From positions 4,356,001 to 4,420,000 of the forward strand of contig NZ_CP150203.1 of NCBI RefSeq assembly GCF_037969725.1: 64,000 bases of DNA, read 5' to 3'. Made by a program: the position numbers and the translations under genes. Positions 31,639 through 40,548 of the stretch are shown here, in pieces; the stretch's first letter is position 1, and each line of letters opens with the position of its first letter. Origin of the DNA: Paenibacillus sp. FSL W8-0426. GTDB taxonomy: Bacteria; Bacillota; Bacilli; Paenibacillales; Paenibacillaceae. The notes below the pieces were generated by a model, which saw nothing but the letters and a program-made list of their open reading frames with translations, did no database searches and was not told the origin of the DNA.

Positions 31639-32679
31639 TCAGGAATGCCATTGCTCCCACGTTTCGAGTTTCATGCTCTCCATCTCCGTTTTGGGATCCC
31701 GTCCCATCAATGCCTCAACCGCATCGCGGGGCTCCCGTCCTTGGAACAGAACATGGTACAGCTGATCGGCAATCGGCATTTGCACGCCGTACTTTTCGGA
31801 AATAAAATAGGCGGCCTTTGTGGTTCGAATCCCTTCGACAACCATGCCCATTGAGGCGAGCACGTCATCCAGCTTTTTGCCCTGACCCAGCAGCGAGCCA
31901 GCTCGCCAATTCCGGCTATGTTGGCTCGTGGCCGTGACGACAAGGTCGCCAACACCCGCCAAGCCGGAGAAGGTCAGCGGATTGGCTCCCATTTCAACGC
32001 CGATTCTCGTAATTTCGGCGAGTCCGCGCGTAAGAAGAGCGGCTTTGGCGTTATCGCCAAACTCCAGTCCGTCGGACATGCCTGCGCCAAGAGCGATGAT
32101 GTTTTTGAAAGCCCCGGCAAGCTCCACGCCAAGCATATCCCGATTCGTATACACGCGGAAAAACGAGTTCATGAACAACGCCTGGGCAGCTTCAGCCGCT
32201 TTCTGATTCAGGGAGGCAACAACGACCGTTGTAGGGCAACGCTTCACCACTTCCTCGGCATGGCTTGGCCCTGACAGTACGACAATGTTTCCTTCCTCGC
32301 ATTCCAGTTCCTCGGCGATGACCGTGGACATGCGTTTCAGCGACTCGGTCTCAAAGCCTTTGGTTGCATGGATAATTAACATTTCGGGTCGATAATATGC
32401 CTTAAGTTGGTGGGTCACCGAGCGCATTGCTGAAGACGGAGCTACGATCAACACCGCGGATGCACCTTCGACAGCCTCTGCCATGATTGTCGTCGCCCGA
32501 ATGTTCGGCGGGAGCTGTGCGCCAGGCAAATAGCGTGAATTCACATGCGTATCGTTAATTTCGGCAGCGTGTTCCTCGCTGCGCGTCCACATGACCACAT
32601 TCAACTGGTTGGCTGCCAAAACGCTGGCAAGCGCGGTTCCCCAGCTGCCTGCTACGAGAACGGCAACTTTTTTAGACAA
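31639..32679 (-). CDS. gpsA: Glycerol-3-phosphate dehydrogenase (NAD(P)+)
   Basis: 346 residues from a TTG start. It makes glycerol 3-phosphate for phospholipid synthesis. The N-terminal dinucleotide fold reads VAVLVAGSWGTALA, where the first glycine of the usual GAGSWGT is valine. The C-terminal domain has 'GVELAGAFKNIIALGAGMSDG' with the catalytic lysine. GGAGGG precedes the TTG at 32679 and there is no better start. It overlaps plsY by 8 bp, so precursor synthesis and acylation are co-expressed. Confidence 0.94.
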   Translation of the reverse strand: MSKKVAVLVAGSWGTALASVLAANQLNVVMWTRSEEHAAEINDTHVNSRYLPGAQLPPNIRATTIMAEAVEGASAVLIVAPSSAMRSVTHQLKAYYRPEMLIIHATKGFETESLKRMSTVIAEELECEEGNIVVLSGPSHAEEVVKRCPTTVVVASLNQKAAEAAQALFMNSFFRVYTNRDMLGVELAGAFKNIIALGAGMSDGLEFGDNAKAALLTRGLAEITRIGVEMGANPLTFSGLAGVGDLVVTATSQHSRNWRAGSLLGQGKKLDDVLASMGMVVEGIRTTKAAYFISEKYGVQMPIADQLYHVLFQGREPRDAVEALMGRDPKTEMESMKLETWEQWHS

Positions 32680-33295
32680 CGCGTTTCCCTCCTCCGGCGT
32701 TTTTCGATCCCAATTTGTTTTCTTGTCCCTTCGCCAGCTTGACAATATTCGTACGATGCCTCCAGAAGGCGAAAAGGCAAATAATCAGGCTGCCCCAGAA
32801 CATCGTTATGGAGTACCCGGGGAATACCAGAATGAAAATCGGAGTCAACGCCACGAAAATGAGCGAGCCGAGCGAAACGTAACGCGTGAATACGATGGAA
32901 AGGATCGCAATGATTCCCGCGCACAATGCGGGTGGAAAGGCCAATGTCGCCAATACACCGATCGCCGTGGCAATGCCTTTCCCGCCACGAAAACGGAAAT
33001 AGAGAGGCCAATTATGCCCAGCAATTGCTGCGATACCTGCAAATGCAGGCGTCCACTCCGAACCGTTTCCAAGCCATATCCCAAGCCATACAGCCACAAT
33101 CCCTTTGACCACGTCCAGCAACAGTACAAGAATGGCAGGGCCTTTGCCCAAGATGCGAAGTGTATTGGTCGCACCCGCATTGCCGCTTCCGTGCTGCCGA
33201 ATGTCAATGCCCCGGATTGCTTTTGCCAGCAGGACACTAAAGCTGATTGAACCTAGCAAATAACTCAGGACAATCGCTGCGATTTGTAAGATCAC
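32672..33295 (-). CDS. plsY: Acyl-phosphate:glycerol-3-phosphate acyltransferase
   Basis: 207 residues from a GTG start, with five or more membrane segments. It acylates glycerol 3-phosphate using acyl phosphate. The conserved cytoplasmic loops are 'GSGNAGATNTLRILGKG' and 'FRGGKGIATAIGVL', with 'AGHNWPLYFRF' between them. GGGGAG precedes the GTG. It lies between der and gpsA, the normal Bacillales arrangement. Confidence 0.95.
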   Translation of the reverse strand: MILQIAAIVLSYLLGSISFSVLLAKAIRGIDIRQHGSGNAGATNTLRILGKGPAILVLLLDVVKGIVAVWLGIWLGNGSEWTPAFAGIAAIAGHNWPLYFRFRGGKGIATAIGVLATLAFPPALCAGIIAILSIVFTRYVSLGSLIFVALTPIFILVFPGYSITMFWGSLIICLFAFWRHRTNIVKLAKGQENKLGSKNAGGGKRVV

Positions 33296-33306
33296 AAACT
33301 TCTCCC

Positions 33307-34629
33307 CTAACTTTCGTCGGACTTCCTCCGAGTAAATATGCGGATTGGCGTGCCTTCAAAGTCGAACGCACCGCGGATTTTGTTTTCGAGGTAGCGCTCA
33401 TACGAGAAGTGCATCAATTCCGGATCGTTCACGAAAATAACCATGGTCGGCGGTTTGACGGCAACCTGCGTCACATAGTTGATTCTCATGCGGCGTCCTT
33501 TGTCCGTAGGCGGCGGATTGATGGCAACTGCATCGGATACGACGTCGTTAAGCAGATGCGTTTGTACACGCATAGCGTGCTGTTGCGCTACATGCTGCAC
33601 AACCGGCAGCAATTTTTGTAAGCGTTGTTTTGTTTTGGCTGACAAAAATACCACGGGAGCATACGTCATGAAGAGGAAATGATCCCGAATCTTTTTCTCG
33701 AATTCATGCATGGTTTTATCGGTTTTGTCCACGACATCCCATTTGTTGACAACGAAGAGGGAAGCCTTACCGGCTTCGAATGCATAACCGGCTATATGCT
33801 TGTCTTGCTCGATGATGCCTTCCTCGCCGTTGATGACCACAAGAACGACATCCGCACGCTCAATGGCGCGCATGGCGCGCATCACGCTGTATTTTTCCGT
33901 GGTCTCGTACACTTTGCCGCGTTTGCGCATACCTGCCGTATCGATCAACACATAGCGCTGCCCATCTTTTTCAAAAGGAGTATCGATGGCATCGCGTGTC
34001 GTGCCGGCAACGTCACTGACAATGACCCGTTCTTCACCCAGGATGGCATTAACAAGCGAAGATTTCCCAACGTTCGGACGTCCGATCAAGGCTACGCGAA
34101 TGACATCGTCATCGTATTGATCGTCCTCCAGTTCGGGCAAATTCTCCACGATGGCATCCAGCAAATCGCCAATACCTGTACCGTGGCTGCCGGATACTCC
34201 GATAGGGTCGCCGAAACCGAATGAATAAAATTCATAAATCAGCTCGCTTCGCCCGATATTATCTACTTTGTTGACGGCTACAACGATGGGTTTGCCCGAG
34301 CGGTACAGCATTTGCGCAACTTCCTCATCGGCTTGAGTCACGCCGGTTTTCGCATCACACATGAATACGATAACATCCGCTTCTTCAATGGCGAGCTCTG
34401 CCTGCATCCGGATGGACTTAATAATAACGTCCTCGCCATCAATTTCGATACCACCTGTATCGATAATGCTGAATGGTTTGCCGTTCCATTCCCCGATGCC
34501 GTAAATACGGTCACGGGTAATTCCCGGCTTGTCTTCCACAATGGCCAACCTGTCGCCGATGATCCGATTAAAAATCGTGGATTTGCCCACGTTCGGCCGA
34601 CCGACAATCGCCACAACGGGTCTTGCCAT
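33307..34629 (-). CDS. der: Ribosome-associated GTPase Der (EngA)
   Basis: 440 residues with two consecutive GTPase domains and a KH-like C-terminal domain. G1 motifs are 'GRPNVGKST' (residue 9) and 'GRPNVGKSS' (about 182); NKxD appears as 'NKVD' and 'NKWD'. It assists 50S subunit assembly. GGAGTGG precedes the ATG at 34629. An upstream ATG in frame overlaps the promoter and is not used. The 9-base stretch around the ribosome site is complementary to the loop of the candidate small RNA at 3279-3363. Confidence 0.96.
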   Translation of the reverse strand: MARPVVAIVGRPNVGKSTIFNRIIGDRLAIVEDKPGITRDRIYGIGEWNGKPFSIIDTGGIEIDGEDVIIKSIRMQAELAIEEADVIVFMCDAKTGVTQADEEVAQMLYRSGKPIVVAVNKVDNIGRSELIYEFYSFGFGDPIGVSGSHGTGIGDLLDAIVENLPELEDDQYDDDVIRVALIGRPNVGKSSLVNAILGEERVIVSDVAGTTRDAIDTPFEKDGQRYVLIDTAGMRKRGKVYETTEKYSVMRAMRAIERADVVLVVINGEEGIIEQDKHIAGYAFEAGKASLFVVNKWDVVDKTDKTMHEFEKKIRDHFLFMTYAPVVFLSAKTKQRLQKLLPVVQHVAQQHAMRVQTHLLNDVVSDAVAINPPPTDKGRRMRINYVTQVAVKPPTMVIFVNDPELMHFSYERYLENKIRGAFDFEGTPIRIFTRRKSDES

Positions 34630-34663
34630 ACATTCCACTCCTCTTGTCCATACTTCGATACCC

Positions 34664-34672
34664 ATCATAGCA
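34664..34672 (-). promoter_or_regulatory. Extended -10 promoter element of der
   Basis: TGCTATGAT on the minus strand, about 40 bases upstream of der. TTAGCC, 18 bases upstream, is a weak -35. Confidence 0.5.
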
Positions 34673-34827
34673 AAAAACACATGTCTTGGCTAACTTTTCA
34701 TCACATTGTATCTGAAGGAAAAATGCCTCGGCTAATGGTTTTTCAGTAAGGGAATCCACGGTTATCGGAAGTCCCCTCGCCTTCCATGATGCGAATTTCA
34801 GTACGTTGTTTTTTTTATATAACGACA

Positions 34828-34855
34828 ATCGGCGAACCCTAGCGGGCTCGCCGAT
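34828..34855. terminator. Terminator-like hairpin after the S1-homologue gene
   Basis: A 12-bp stem ATCGGCGAGCCC-GCTA-GGGTTCGCCGAT (one G-T pair) followed by an imperfect T-rich stretch on the minus strand. The rest of 34673-34915 holds nothing else that I can name. Confidence 0.6.
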
Positions 34856-34915
34856 CTTGCTTTATTGTTCAGCAAAATATGCAGTATAAACTAAGAACCA
34901 TGCATCGATTAAAGC

Positions 34916-36130
34916 TTATTTGAATTTGCTGAGTTTGTCGCCGAACAGTTCGCCAAGCGTAGTGCTCATGCCTTGATTGCTCAAGGAAACGTTCGGGTTG
35001 TTGATTTCTTCACGCGGTGCGCTGTTTTTCGCAGGTCTTTCTGCTTTTGGCGCTGGAGCAGGAGCTTCTTCCGTTTCTTTGATGCTCAAGCTTACACGTT
35101 GTTCGGCAGGGTTCATTTCCAAAATTTTGACTTGAACTTCCTGACCTTCTTTCAGTACTTCATGCGGTGTTCCGATGTGTTTGTGGGAGATTTGCGAAAT
35201 ATGCACAAGTCCTTCAACACCTGGAGCAATCTCAACGAAAGCACCGAAATCAACCAAACGTTTAACCACACCAGTTACGATGTCGCTAGCGTTGAATTTG
35301 TCGCCGGCAGTTTCCCAAGGTCCTGGTTGCGCCGCTTTGATGCTCAAGCTGATTTTGCCTTTTTCCGGATCAACTTTCAGCACTTTTACGGTCACTTTGT
35401 CGCCTTCGGAAAGAACGTCGGATGGTTTGTCCACATGAGTCCAAGCCAGCTCGGAAACGTGAACCAGACCGTCTACGCCGCCAACGTCAACAAATGCACC
35501 AAATTGAGTCAGGCGCTGCACAGTACCTTCGATGACTTGGCCTTCTTGCAGGCTTGCCATAACTTGTGCTTTGTTAGCTTCGAATTCAGCTTCAAGCACA
35601 TCCTTTTGGGACAGGATCACTTTGTTGTTTTCGCGGTCAAGTTCTTTGACTTTAACGCGCAGCGTGCGTCCTTTGTAATCGCTGAAATCTTCAACGAAGT
35701 GACGCTCAACCATGGAAGCCGGGATGAAACCGCGAACGCCCACGTCAGCAACCAGTCCGCCTTTAACGACGTCAGCCACAACAATTTCGAATACATCCTG
35801 ATCTTCAAAGTGCTTCTGCAGTTGATCCCAAGCATTTTCGCTGTCGATCGCGCGTTTGGACAGTACGAGCTTTTCTTTCTCGTCGTCGATGCTAAGAACT
35901 TTAGCTTCAACTTCTTGTCCTACTTCAACGGCTTCGGATGCGCTGCCCACATGCAAGGAAGACAATTCGCGGATTGGAATGATACCGTCATATTTATATC
36001 CAATGCTCACATAAGCTTGGTTATCTTCCAATTTGACGATGGTTCCTTTAACCGTATCTCCTTTTTTCAAGGAAACGAATTGATCCAACTCATCTTGGGT
36101 TGCTTCTTGATTCTTGATTTCTTCCGACAT
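34916..36130 (-). CDS. ypfD: 30S ribosomal protein S1 homologue (YpfD)
   Basis: 404 residues with four S1 RNA-binding domains in tandem (about 18-90, 105-175, 190-260, 278-348), each with a G-x-V-x(n)-F/Y-G-A-F-V-type core, for example 'FGAFVDVGGVDGLVHVSELA'. It ends in a low-complexity Ala/Pro/Glu tail. GGAGGG precedes the ATG at 36130. Bacillales S1 homologues have four domains rather than the six of enterobacterial RpsA and are less strictly needed for initiation. It lies downstream of plsC/cmk as in B. subtilis. Confidence 0.94.
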   Translation of the reverse strand: MSEEIKNQEATQDELDQFVSLKKGDTVKGTIVKLEDNQAYVSIGYKYDGIIPIRELSSLHVGSASEAVEVGQEVEAKVLSIDDEKEKLVLSKRAIDSENAWDQLQKHFEDQDVFEIVVADVVKGGLVADVGVRGFIPASMVERHFVEDFSDYKGRTLRVKVKELDRENNKVILSQKDVLEAEFEANKAQVMASLQEGQVIEGTVQRLTQFGAFVDVGGVDGLVHVSELAWTHVDKPSDVLSEGDKVTVKVLKVDPEKGKISLSIKAAQPGPWETAGDKFNASDIVTGVVKRLVDFGAFVEIAPGVEGLVHISQISHKHIGTPHEVLKEGQEVQVKILEMNPAEQRVSLSIKETEEAPAPAPKAERPAKNSAPREEINNPNVSLSNQGMSTTLGELFGDKLSKFK

Positions 36131-36205
36131 GTCAAATACCCTCCTCAATTCAAAAACCCCATTATATTCAAACCTGCCTTGGCAGAGTTCAAAACACTTT
36201 CAGCA

Positions 36206-36217
36206 CTGAACGTTCAG
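36206..36217. repeat. 12-bp perfect palindrome CTGAACGTTCAG upstream of the S1-homologue gene
   Basis: Located between plsC and ypfD. It lacks the N4 spacer of a LexA box and no known operator is matched. Confidence 0.3.
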
Positions 36218-36272
36218 GCTTAGCTTCCCTCAGCCCCCTGAAATCATGCATTCAGTCGTTCCAAGCAGACCT

Positions 36273-36860
36273 TTATTGGCTCGGTTTGCCTGTCCGCACC
36301 ATCTCGTTGATTTTGGACATGATTTTCTCGGTCGCCCTTTCCAGCGCATCGCCGGCTTGGTCGTCCTTGAATTCTTCCAAATCGACAGGTGCTCCATACA
36401 CAACTTTCATTTTACGAAATAATTTATAATTGCCAATAATAGCAGCCGGAATGACCGTTGCGCCACTCCGGAGAGCAAAACTTGCCGCTCCCTTTTTTCC
36501 GATCCCGCCGTCATTGTGACGACTGCCCGAAGGAAAAATTCCCAACACTTCCCCATCGCGCAAAATATTCAGCGACGTTTTGATGGACTCTTTGCTAACG
36601 CCCCCGCGCTTGACGGGAAAAGCGCCAACCGCCCGAATGACTTTACCTAAGACCGGGATGTCAAACAGCTCGCTTTTGGCCATAAAACGCACTTGACGAT
36701 GGATCATGATCCCTACGGTCGGCGGATCGAAATTGCTGATATGGTTGGAGCATAATAATACGCCGCCTTCGCGGGGAATGTTTTCCCGTCCGACTGCTTC
36801 CAGCCGAAACATGATGGCGTACAGGATCCGCAGAACCGTTTTTGCAAAGGTGTAAATCAT
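36273..36860 (-). CDS. plsC: 1-acyl-sn-glycerol-3-phosphate acyltransferase
   Basis: 195 residues with one N-terminal membrane segment. The acyltransferase motifs are 'SNHISNFDPP' (HX4D), 'FMAKSELF' and 'FPSGSRHNDGG', a serine variant of the usual FPEGTRS, followed by 'VIPAAIIG'. It makes phosphatidic acid from lysophosphatidic acid. GGAGAGG precedes the ATG at 36860, which overlaps cmk by 4 bp (ATGA). Confidence 0.93.
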   Translation of the reverse strand: MIYTFAKTVLRILYAIMFRLEAVGRENIPREGGVLLCSNHISNFDPPTVGIMIHRQVRFMAKSELFDIPVLGKVIRAVGAFPVKRGGVSKESIKTSLNILRDGEVLGIFPSGSRHNDGGIGKKGAASFALRSGATVIPAAIIGNYKLFRKMKVVYGAPVDLEEFKDDQAGDALERATEKIMSKINEMVRTGKPSQ

Positions 36861-37561
36861 AGACCTACCTCTCCTCTGGCCATTGTGCAATAAGCAACAA
36901 TTTTGTCAACCACTTCACGGATGCTCATTTCGGTTGTATCCAGAACTATGGCGTCCTCGGCACAACGAAGCGGCGAAATTTCCCGCTCTGCATCCAGTTT
37001 GTCACGGGTGGCAATATCTTGTTCCAGTTGCTGCAATGTCAATCCATCTGAAGGGTCCAGCTCCTTGAAGCGCCGAAGAGCTCGCTCCTGTACGCTTGCG
37101 GTCATGAAAATCTTCACTTCTGCATCCGGCAGCACCGTTGTTCCGATATCGCGTCCATCCATCACGACGCCCTTGCGCAAAGCCATTTGCCGCTGGGTAT
37201 CCACGAGTTGTGCACGCAGCCCCTCGATTTGCGCATATCGGGACACGATTCCCGTTACTTCACGAGAGCGGATTTCCATCGTTACATCTTCCCCATTACA
37301 GAACACTTTCTGTCCGGAGGGGTCCGGTTGTAAATCAATGCTCAGCTCGCGGGCTTCCCGAAGTACCTCCGGCACGTTGTCCGGCATGATGTCATGCCGC
37401 AGCATGTGCAGAGTTACCGCACGGTACATTGCGCCGGTATCGACGTAAACATACGCTAGCGTTTCTGCGACCAAGCGGGCTACGGTGCTTTTACCGGCAC
37501 CAGCAGGTCCGTCAATCGCAACGTTCATCTTCCCGTTCTCTGATGTGTTCTGGCTTGCCAA
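36857..37561 (-). CDS. cmk: Cytidylate kinase
   Basis: 234 residues from a TTG start. It phosphorylates CMP and dCMP. The P-loop 'AIDGPAGAGKSTVARLVA' sits near residues 15-32, with 'DTGAMYRAVT' and 'VMDGRDIGTTVLPDAEVKIF' after it. I chose the TTG at 37561 because GAGGAGG lies 9 bases upstream; the ATG 11 codons later has a poor ribosome site. It precedes plsC in one operon. Confidence 0.92.
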   Translation of the reverse strand: MASQNTSENGKMNVAIDGPAGAGKSTVARLVAETLAYVYVDTGAMYRAVTLHMLRHDIMPDNVPEVLREARELSIDLQPDPSGQKVFCNGEDVTMEIRSREVTGIVSRYAQIEGLRAQLVDTQRQMALRKGVVMDGRDIGTTVLPDAEVKIFMTASVQERALRRFKELDPSDGLTLQQLEQDIATRDKLDAEREISPLRCAEDAIVLDTTEMSIREVVDKIVAYCTMARGEVGL

Positions 37562-37701
37562 CGGGGCATTCCTCCTCAAACGATAAGCTTCAAAAAACGC
37601 CAAAATAATGCATTCTGCTGAAGCCGGACCGCGATTAGCGGCAGTTTATCTTGCAATATCAGCAAGCATAAGCGCTCGGGCTTGTTTCTTGTCTGATATT
37701 T

Positions 37702-37722
37702 AAAAAACACAGGCATTGCCTG
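37702..37722 (-). terminator. Terminator of ypfB
   Basis: GCAGGC-AAT-GCCTGT followed by six T on the minus strand. It lies just downstream of the cmk promoter, too close to the start of that transcript to stop it. Confidence 0.7.
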
Positions 37723-37732
37723 CATCGTGAAA

Positions 37733-37761
37733 ATTATACCACACTATGCACATGGATGCAA
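37733..37761 (-). promoter_or_regulatory. Promoter of cmk-plsC
   Basis: TTGCAT, 17 bases, TATAAT with a TGG extension on the minus strand. Confidence 0.7.
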
Positions 37762-37773
37762 AAACAGGCAAGT

Positions 37774-37998
37774 TCAATGGCCTTGAACCTCGGCTGGATC
37801 CTGCATGCGGACGGGCGTGCCCTCCATACGGCCGATCGGGGTCAGGTACTTATTCAACCAAGGCACCTGCATCAGCAATTGATACGCGACGAGAAGTACC
37901 ACAAGTATGCCGATCAGTTTAAGAGCCCCTTTTTCCATTCGGTCCGACAGTTCGCAATACAGCCTTACACGGCGATGAGATGTATGGTCTCGTTCCAA
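37774..37998 (-). CDS. ypfB: Small membrane protein, YpfB (DUF5359) type
   Basis: 74 residues from a TTG start that has GGGGG 7 bases upstream. A basic N-terminus 'SHRRVRLYCELSDRMEKG' is followed by one hydrophobic helix (about residues 26-45) and an outer C-terminal tail. Position between ypfA and cmk fits B. subtilis ypfB. Its function is unknown. The family call rests on position, size and single membrane span. Confidence 0.75.
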   Translation of the reverse strand: MERDHTSHRRVRLYCELSDRMEKGALKLIGILVVLLVAYQLLMQVPWLNKYLTPIGRMEGTPVRMQDPAEVQGH

Positions 37999-38074
37999 GG
38001 CTAATCCCCCGTTTTTCTTTTACGTTGCCCGGCGGAACTCCTTTTTATTCCAACGCGCGAAACACGCAGAAGCT

Positions 38075-38728
38075 TTATTTGGTTCGATACTCAAGCTGCC
38101 GCTCAAAGCAAAATTTAATGATTTTCTGCCGTTCGGAATCCGTGATCTGGGTGAATTTGAGCATGTGCAGCAGCCTCCCGCTTTCCAGCGTTTTGATCCG
38201 AACCACCTCGGCTTCGAACGGGACGTGTTCGATCGTGGAATTGCGGTAAGGGATGAGCAGCCAGCAATTCAGCTTCTGTCCTTCCGAAATGGAGAACCCG
38301 GATTCGCCAAAAATGGATAGACCGCCTCCGCCAATGTCATCGGTAAGGGCCACCGCCCGGTTCAAATCCTCTGCCTGGATGGCGATTTCAAGGCTGGCGC
38401 GAACGCGCAAGAAGCTGCGACGCTGAATTTTGGTAATATCGTCCGCTTGCGGCTTGCGAATTCTTACCAATCGGACGACGTCTTCCTCAAAGCCGGTTAC
38501 GTAAGTATTGAAAAAATGCCGCACGCCTTCTTCATTCATGTAATAAATCGACAACTCTTCACCAAAATAGAGCCTTTTCAGTCGGCTGCTACCCTGCTGC
38601 ATCGGGACCTCGATCAAAAAACTGTTCTGGTCTTCGTCGGCGATGCGGGATTTGAATTCCTTGCCGGCTTCTTTCTCGTCTGCAGACGCAATCTGAATAT
38701 ATAGAACTTCATTGATTTTGGGATACAA
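38075..38728 (-). CDS. ypfA: PilZ-domain protein, flagellar brake YpfA/MotI type
   Basis: 217 residues. An N-terminal YcgR-like domain of about 95 residues is followed by a PilZ domain that starts at RRSFLRVR, the RxxxR c-di-GMP-binding motif. The second motif, usually D/NxSxxG, reads DDIGGGGL here, with serine replaced by glycine. In B. subtilis YpfA/MotI binds c-di-GMP and stops flagellar rotation. The TTG at 38728 has AAGGTGG upstream. An extended -10 promoter lies about 45 bases upstream. Confidence 0.88.
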   Translation of the reverse strand: MYPKINEVLYIQIASADEKEAGKEFKSRIADEDQNSFLIEVPMQQGSSRLKRLYFGEELSIYYMNEEGVRHFFNTYVTGFEEDVVRLVRIRKPQADDITKIQRRSFLRVRASLEIAIQAEDLNRAVALTDDIGGGGLSIFGESGFSISEGQKLNCWLLIPYRNSTIEHVPFEAEVVRIKTLESGRLLHMLKFTQITDSERQKIIKFCFERQLEYRTK

Positions 38729-38774
38729 GCTGTCACCGCCACCTTAGCCTTATAATCTTCGTATGTACGAAAGT

Positions 38775-38805
38775 ATTATACCATGATGCTTCTCACATTG
38801 GACAA
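38775..38805 (-). promoter_or_regulatory. Promoter of ypfA-ypfB
   Basis: TATAAT with a TGG extension on the minus strand; TTGTCC 19 bases upstream is a weak -35. Confidence 0.55.
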
Positions 38806-38832
38806 CAAAAAAACAGGCCCGAAAAGGCCTGT
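38806..38832 (-). terminator. Terminator of ypeB
   Basis: ACAGGCC-TTTTC-GGGCCTGT followed by seven T on the minus strand. Confidence 0.9.
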
Positions 38833-38852
38833 CATTTTGTCTTATGCTCAAT

Positions 38853-40202
38853 TCAACGCGTTGCAGCGTTAATAGGTTTGATTTGTTCGATCGCTTCTTC
38901 AACACCGTTATCGGCATTTAAGTAAATGCGGTACTTGGAGCCATTGATCCGGCCGCCGTATTCGTAGCACAATACTTCCTTGCCGTCATCGTTTTTGATC
39001 AACGCTTTGCGGGCGTAATTGACCTTGAAATCCGGATTTAGCTTTTCGCGCGTCTGTTTTGCGGTCATGCTGGCTTTGGGAATCTGGCGCTTGTCATTGT
39101 GCTCATACACGAAATCGCTAGCCTGGAAACCAGTCACATCACCGTTGTCGAGACCTACGCGAACGGCCATCTTCTCAGGATAGATCAACGTGTCCCCGTC
39201 CTGGCGCACAAATGTCAAATTTCCCATGTTTCCGAATTCGTCATAGTTCACGGCCTTCATATTTTTGTATCCTTTATTGGTGAGGAAGCGCTCTGCCTTC
39301 GCCACGGCTTCCTGGCGTGAAATCTTTTTCGTTCCCACCGGACGGGTGTCATTATATGAAATCAGCAGGCCGCCATTACGGGTGAAGTCCATAGTTACCC
39401 TTTTGTCTTTGGCGTGTTCGACCGTGGCGGTGTAAGATTCCCATTCCGTCCCTTTGCCGTTTTCTTGAACTTGAACCTTGCTGGCGTCCGCGTCGGCAAA
39501 CTTGGCAGCCTTTTCTTTGATTTGTTCTTTGGTCATGGGCGGACCGCTCAGTTTTTTTACCGTGCGTTTGGAATAGATGCTGGCCACCGACGGTCCCCAA
39601 TCCAGTTCAGGGTACTCACCAACTTTTTTGTCAACGGTACGGAAGCCATCCACGATGGTGTTGTCCATCGCTTTTTCCTCCGTGGCCATGGCGGTTTCAG
39701 CGTCCATCCAGCGCAACCGGTTCGAGATGACTTTTTGTTGAACGTCTTGCAAATTTTTTGTGATCTCGGATGAATTTTCATACAATCGTTTCAAATTCCC
39801 GATTTCTTTCTCCGACAGCGGCTCTTTCGATAAGTCCCTCATGGATGTCTTGTAGGCAAAATTCGAAATGCGGGACAGAAAGTCTTCGGTTTGATTGAAC
39901 GGCAGCATGGTCAAAGGAAGCTGGTTGATCTCATTCTGCGCTTCGCTCGTAAGCCTCCATACGTTCATCAAGCCTTTGCGATGCATTCCATGCGAGGTCG
40001 AATGAACCGCTAACGTATTGCCGATCTCGGAATGCAGCTTGTCCATATGAAAAGACAGATCGTGAAAAGCACGCTGATACTGGTTTTCCGCTTTGATCAG
40101 TATCGCGTTTTTTTCCTGATTCTCTTGGTAGCCCCACACCAGGGCACCGATCAACAGGATCGCGCATACCGGGAACATGACTGAGCTTAGACGTTTATAC
40201 AT
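38853..40202 (-). CDS. ypeB: Germination protein YpeB
   Basis: 449 residues. It has an N-terminal membrane anchor (about 8-27), a long helical domain and repeated PepSY-like domains in the C-terminal half ('MTKEQIKEKAAKFAD' and 'ISRQEAVAKAERFLTNKGY' begin two of them). In Bacillus YpeB protects and localises the cortex-lytic enzyme SleB in spores. GGAGAC precedes the ATG at 40202. SleB, normally the partner upstream, is not encoded here; a 53-residue protein gene occupies the spot. Confidence 0.95.
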   Translation of the reverse strand: MYKRLSSVMFPVCAILLIGALVWGYQENQEKNAILIKAENQYQRAFHDLSFHMDKLHSEIGNTLAVHSTSHGMHRKGLMNVWRLTSEAQNEINQLPLTMLPFNQTEDFLSRISNFAYKTSMRDLSKEPLSEKEIGNLKRLYENSSEITKNLQDVQQKVISNRLRWMDAETAMATEEKAMDNTIVDGFRTVDKKVGEYPELDWGPSVASIYSKRTVKKLSGPPMTKEQIKEKAAKFADADASKVQVQENGKGTEWESYTATVEHAKDKRVTMDFTRNGGLLISYNDTRPVGTKKISRQEAVAKAERFLTNKGYKNMKAVNYDEFGNMGNLTFVRQDGDTLIYPEKMAVRVGLDNGDVTGFQASDFVYEHNDKRQIPKASMTAKQTREKLNPDFKVNYARKALIKNDDGKEVLCYEYGGRINGSKYRIYLNADNGVEEAIEQIKPINAATR

Positions 40203-40280
40203 CGGTATAGTCTCCTTTCTTCTGGACCACTGTCTATATTGTGGATCGAAGAAAGGGCTCTTATGCATCGAATTCCAGTA

Positions 40281-40442
40281 CTAGGCCAGAGAACTGTCAC
40301 CAACCTCTTCAATTTCGAATTGATCGCGGTTATCGCAGAGGCATTGCTTGAATCCCGTCTCGATTTTCCCCCGCTCCCTCTTGCCCCTTAACGTGAATCG
40401 CTCTCCGCACCGTTGGCATCTGATTTTGATTTTGATCCTCAT
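40281..40442 (-). CDS. 53-residue zinc-ribbon-like protein in the sleB position
   Basis: ATG at 40442 with GGAGAG 9 bases upstream. The protein begins with a basic strand (MRIKIKIRCQRCGERF), carries a CxxC knuckle at about residues 9-12 and a CxC at about 34-36, then an acidic tail. It may bind one zinc. No family is recognised. It lies between prsW and ypeB, where sleB is found in B. subtilis, and its stop is about 80 bp before ypeB, so it may be the first gene of the ypeB transcript. Confidence 0.7.
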   Translation of the reverse strand: MRIKIKIRCQRCGERFTLRGKRERGKIETGFKQCLCDNRDQFEIEEVGDSSLA

Positions 40443-40480
40443 GACTTTTGACTCTCCGTTTCCACTCTTTCAAACTCCCG

Positions 40481-40540
40481 GGCATTAAAAAACACACCGA
40501 GGCTCCGTAACGCGTTAAGCGTTCCATGCCACCAGTGTGT
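40481..40540 (-). terminator. Terminator of prsW
   Basis: A long hairpin with ACACAC/GTGTGT at its base, an AACGC-TTAAC-GCGTT tip, and six T after it on the minus strand. Confidence 0.8.
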
Positions 40541-40548
40541 CCAAATAT

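Noticed and set aside
36206..36217. LexA box upstream of the S1-homologue gene
   Set aside because: The palindrome lacks the four-base spacer between GAAC and GTTC.
34973..36223. Plus-strand frame of 416 codons opposite the S1-homologue gene
   Set aside because: Shadow of a well-recognised four-S1-domain protein; composition is Phe-rich and unnatural.
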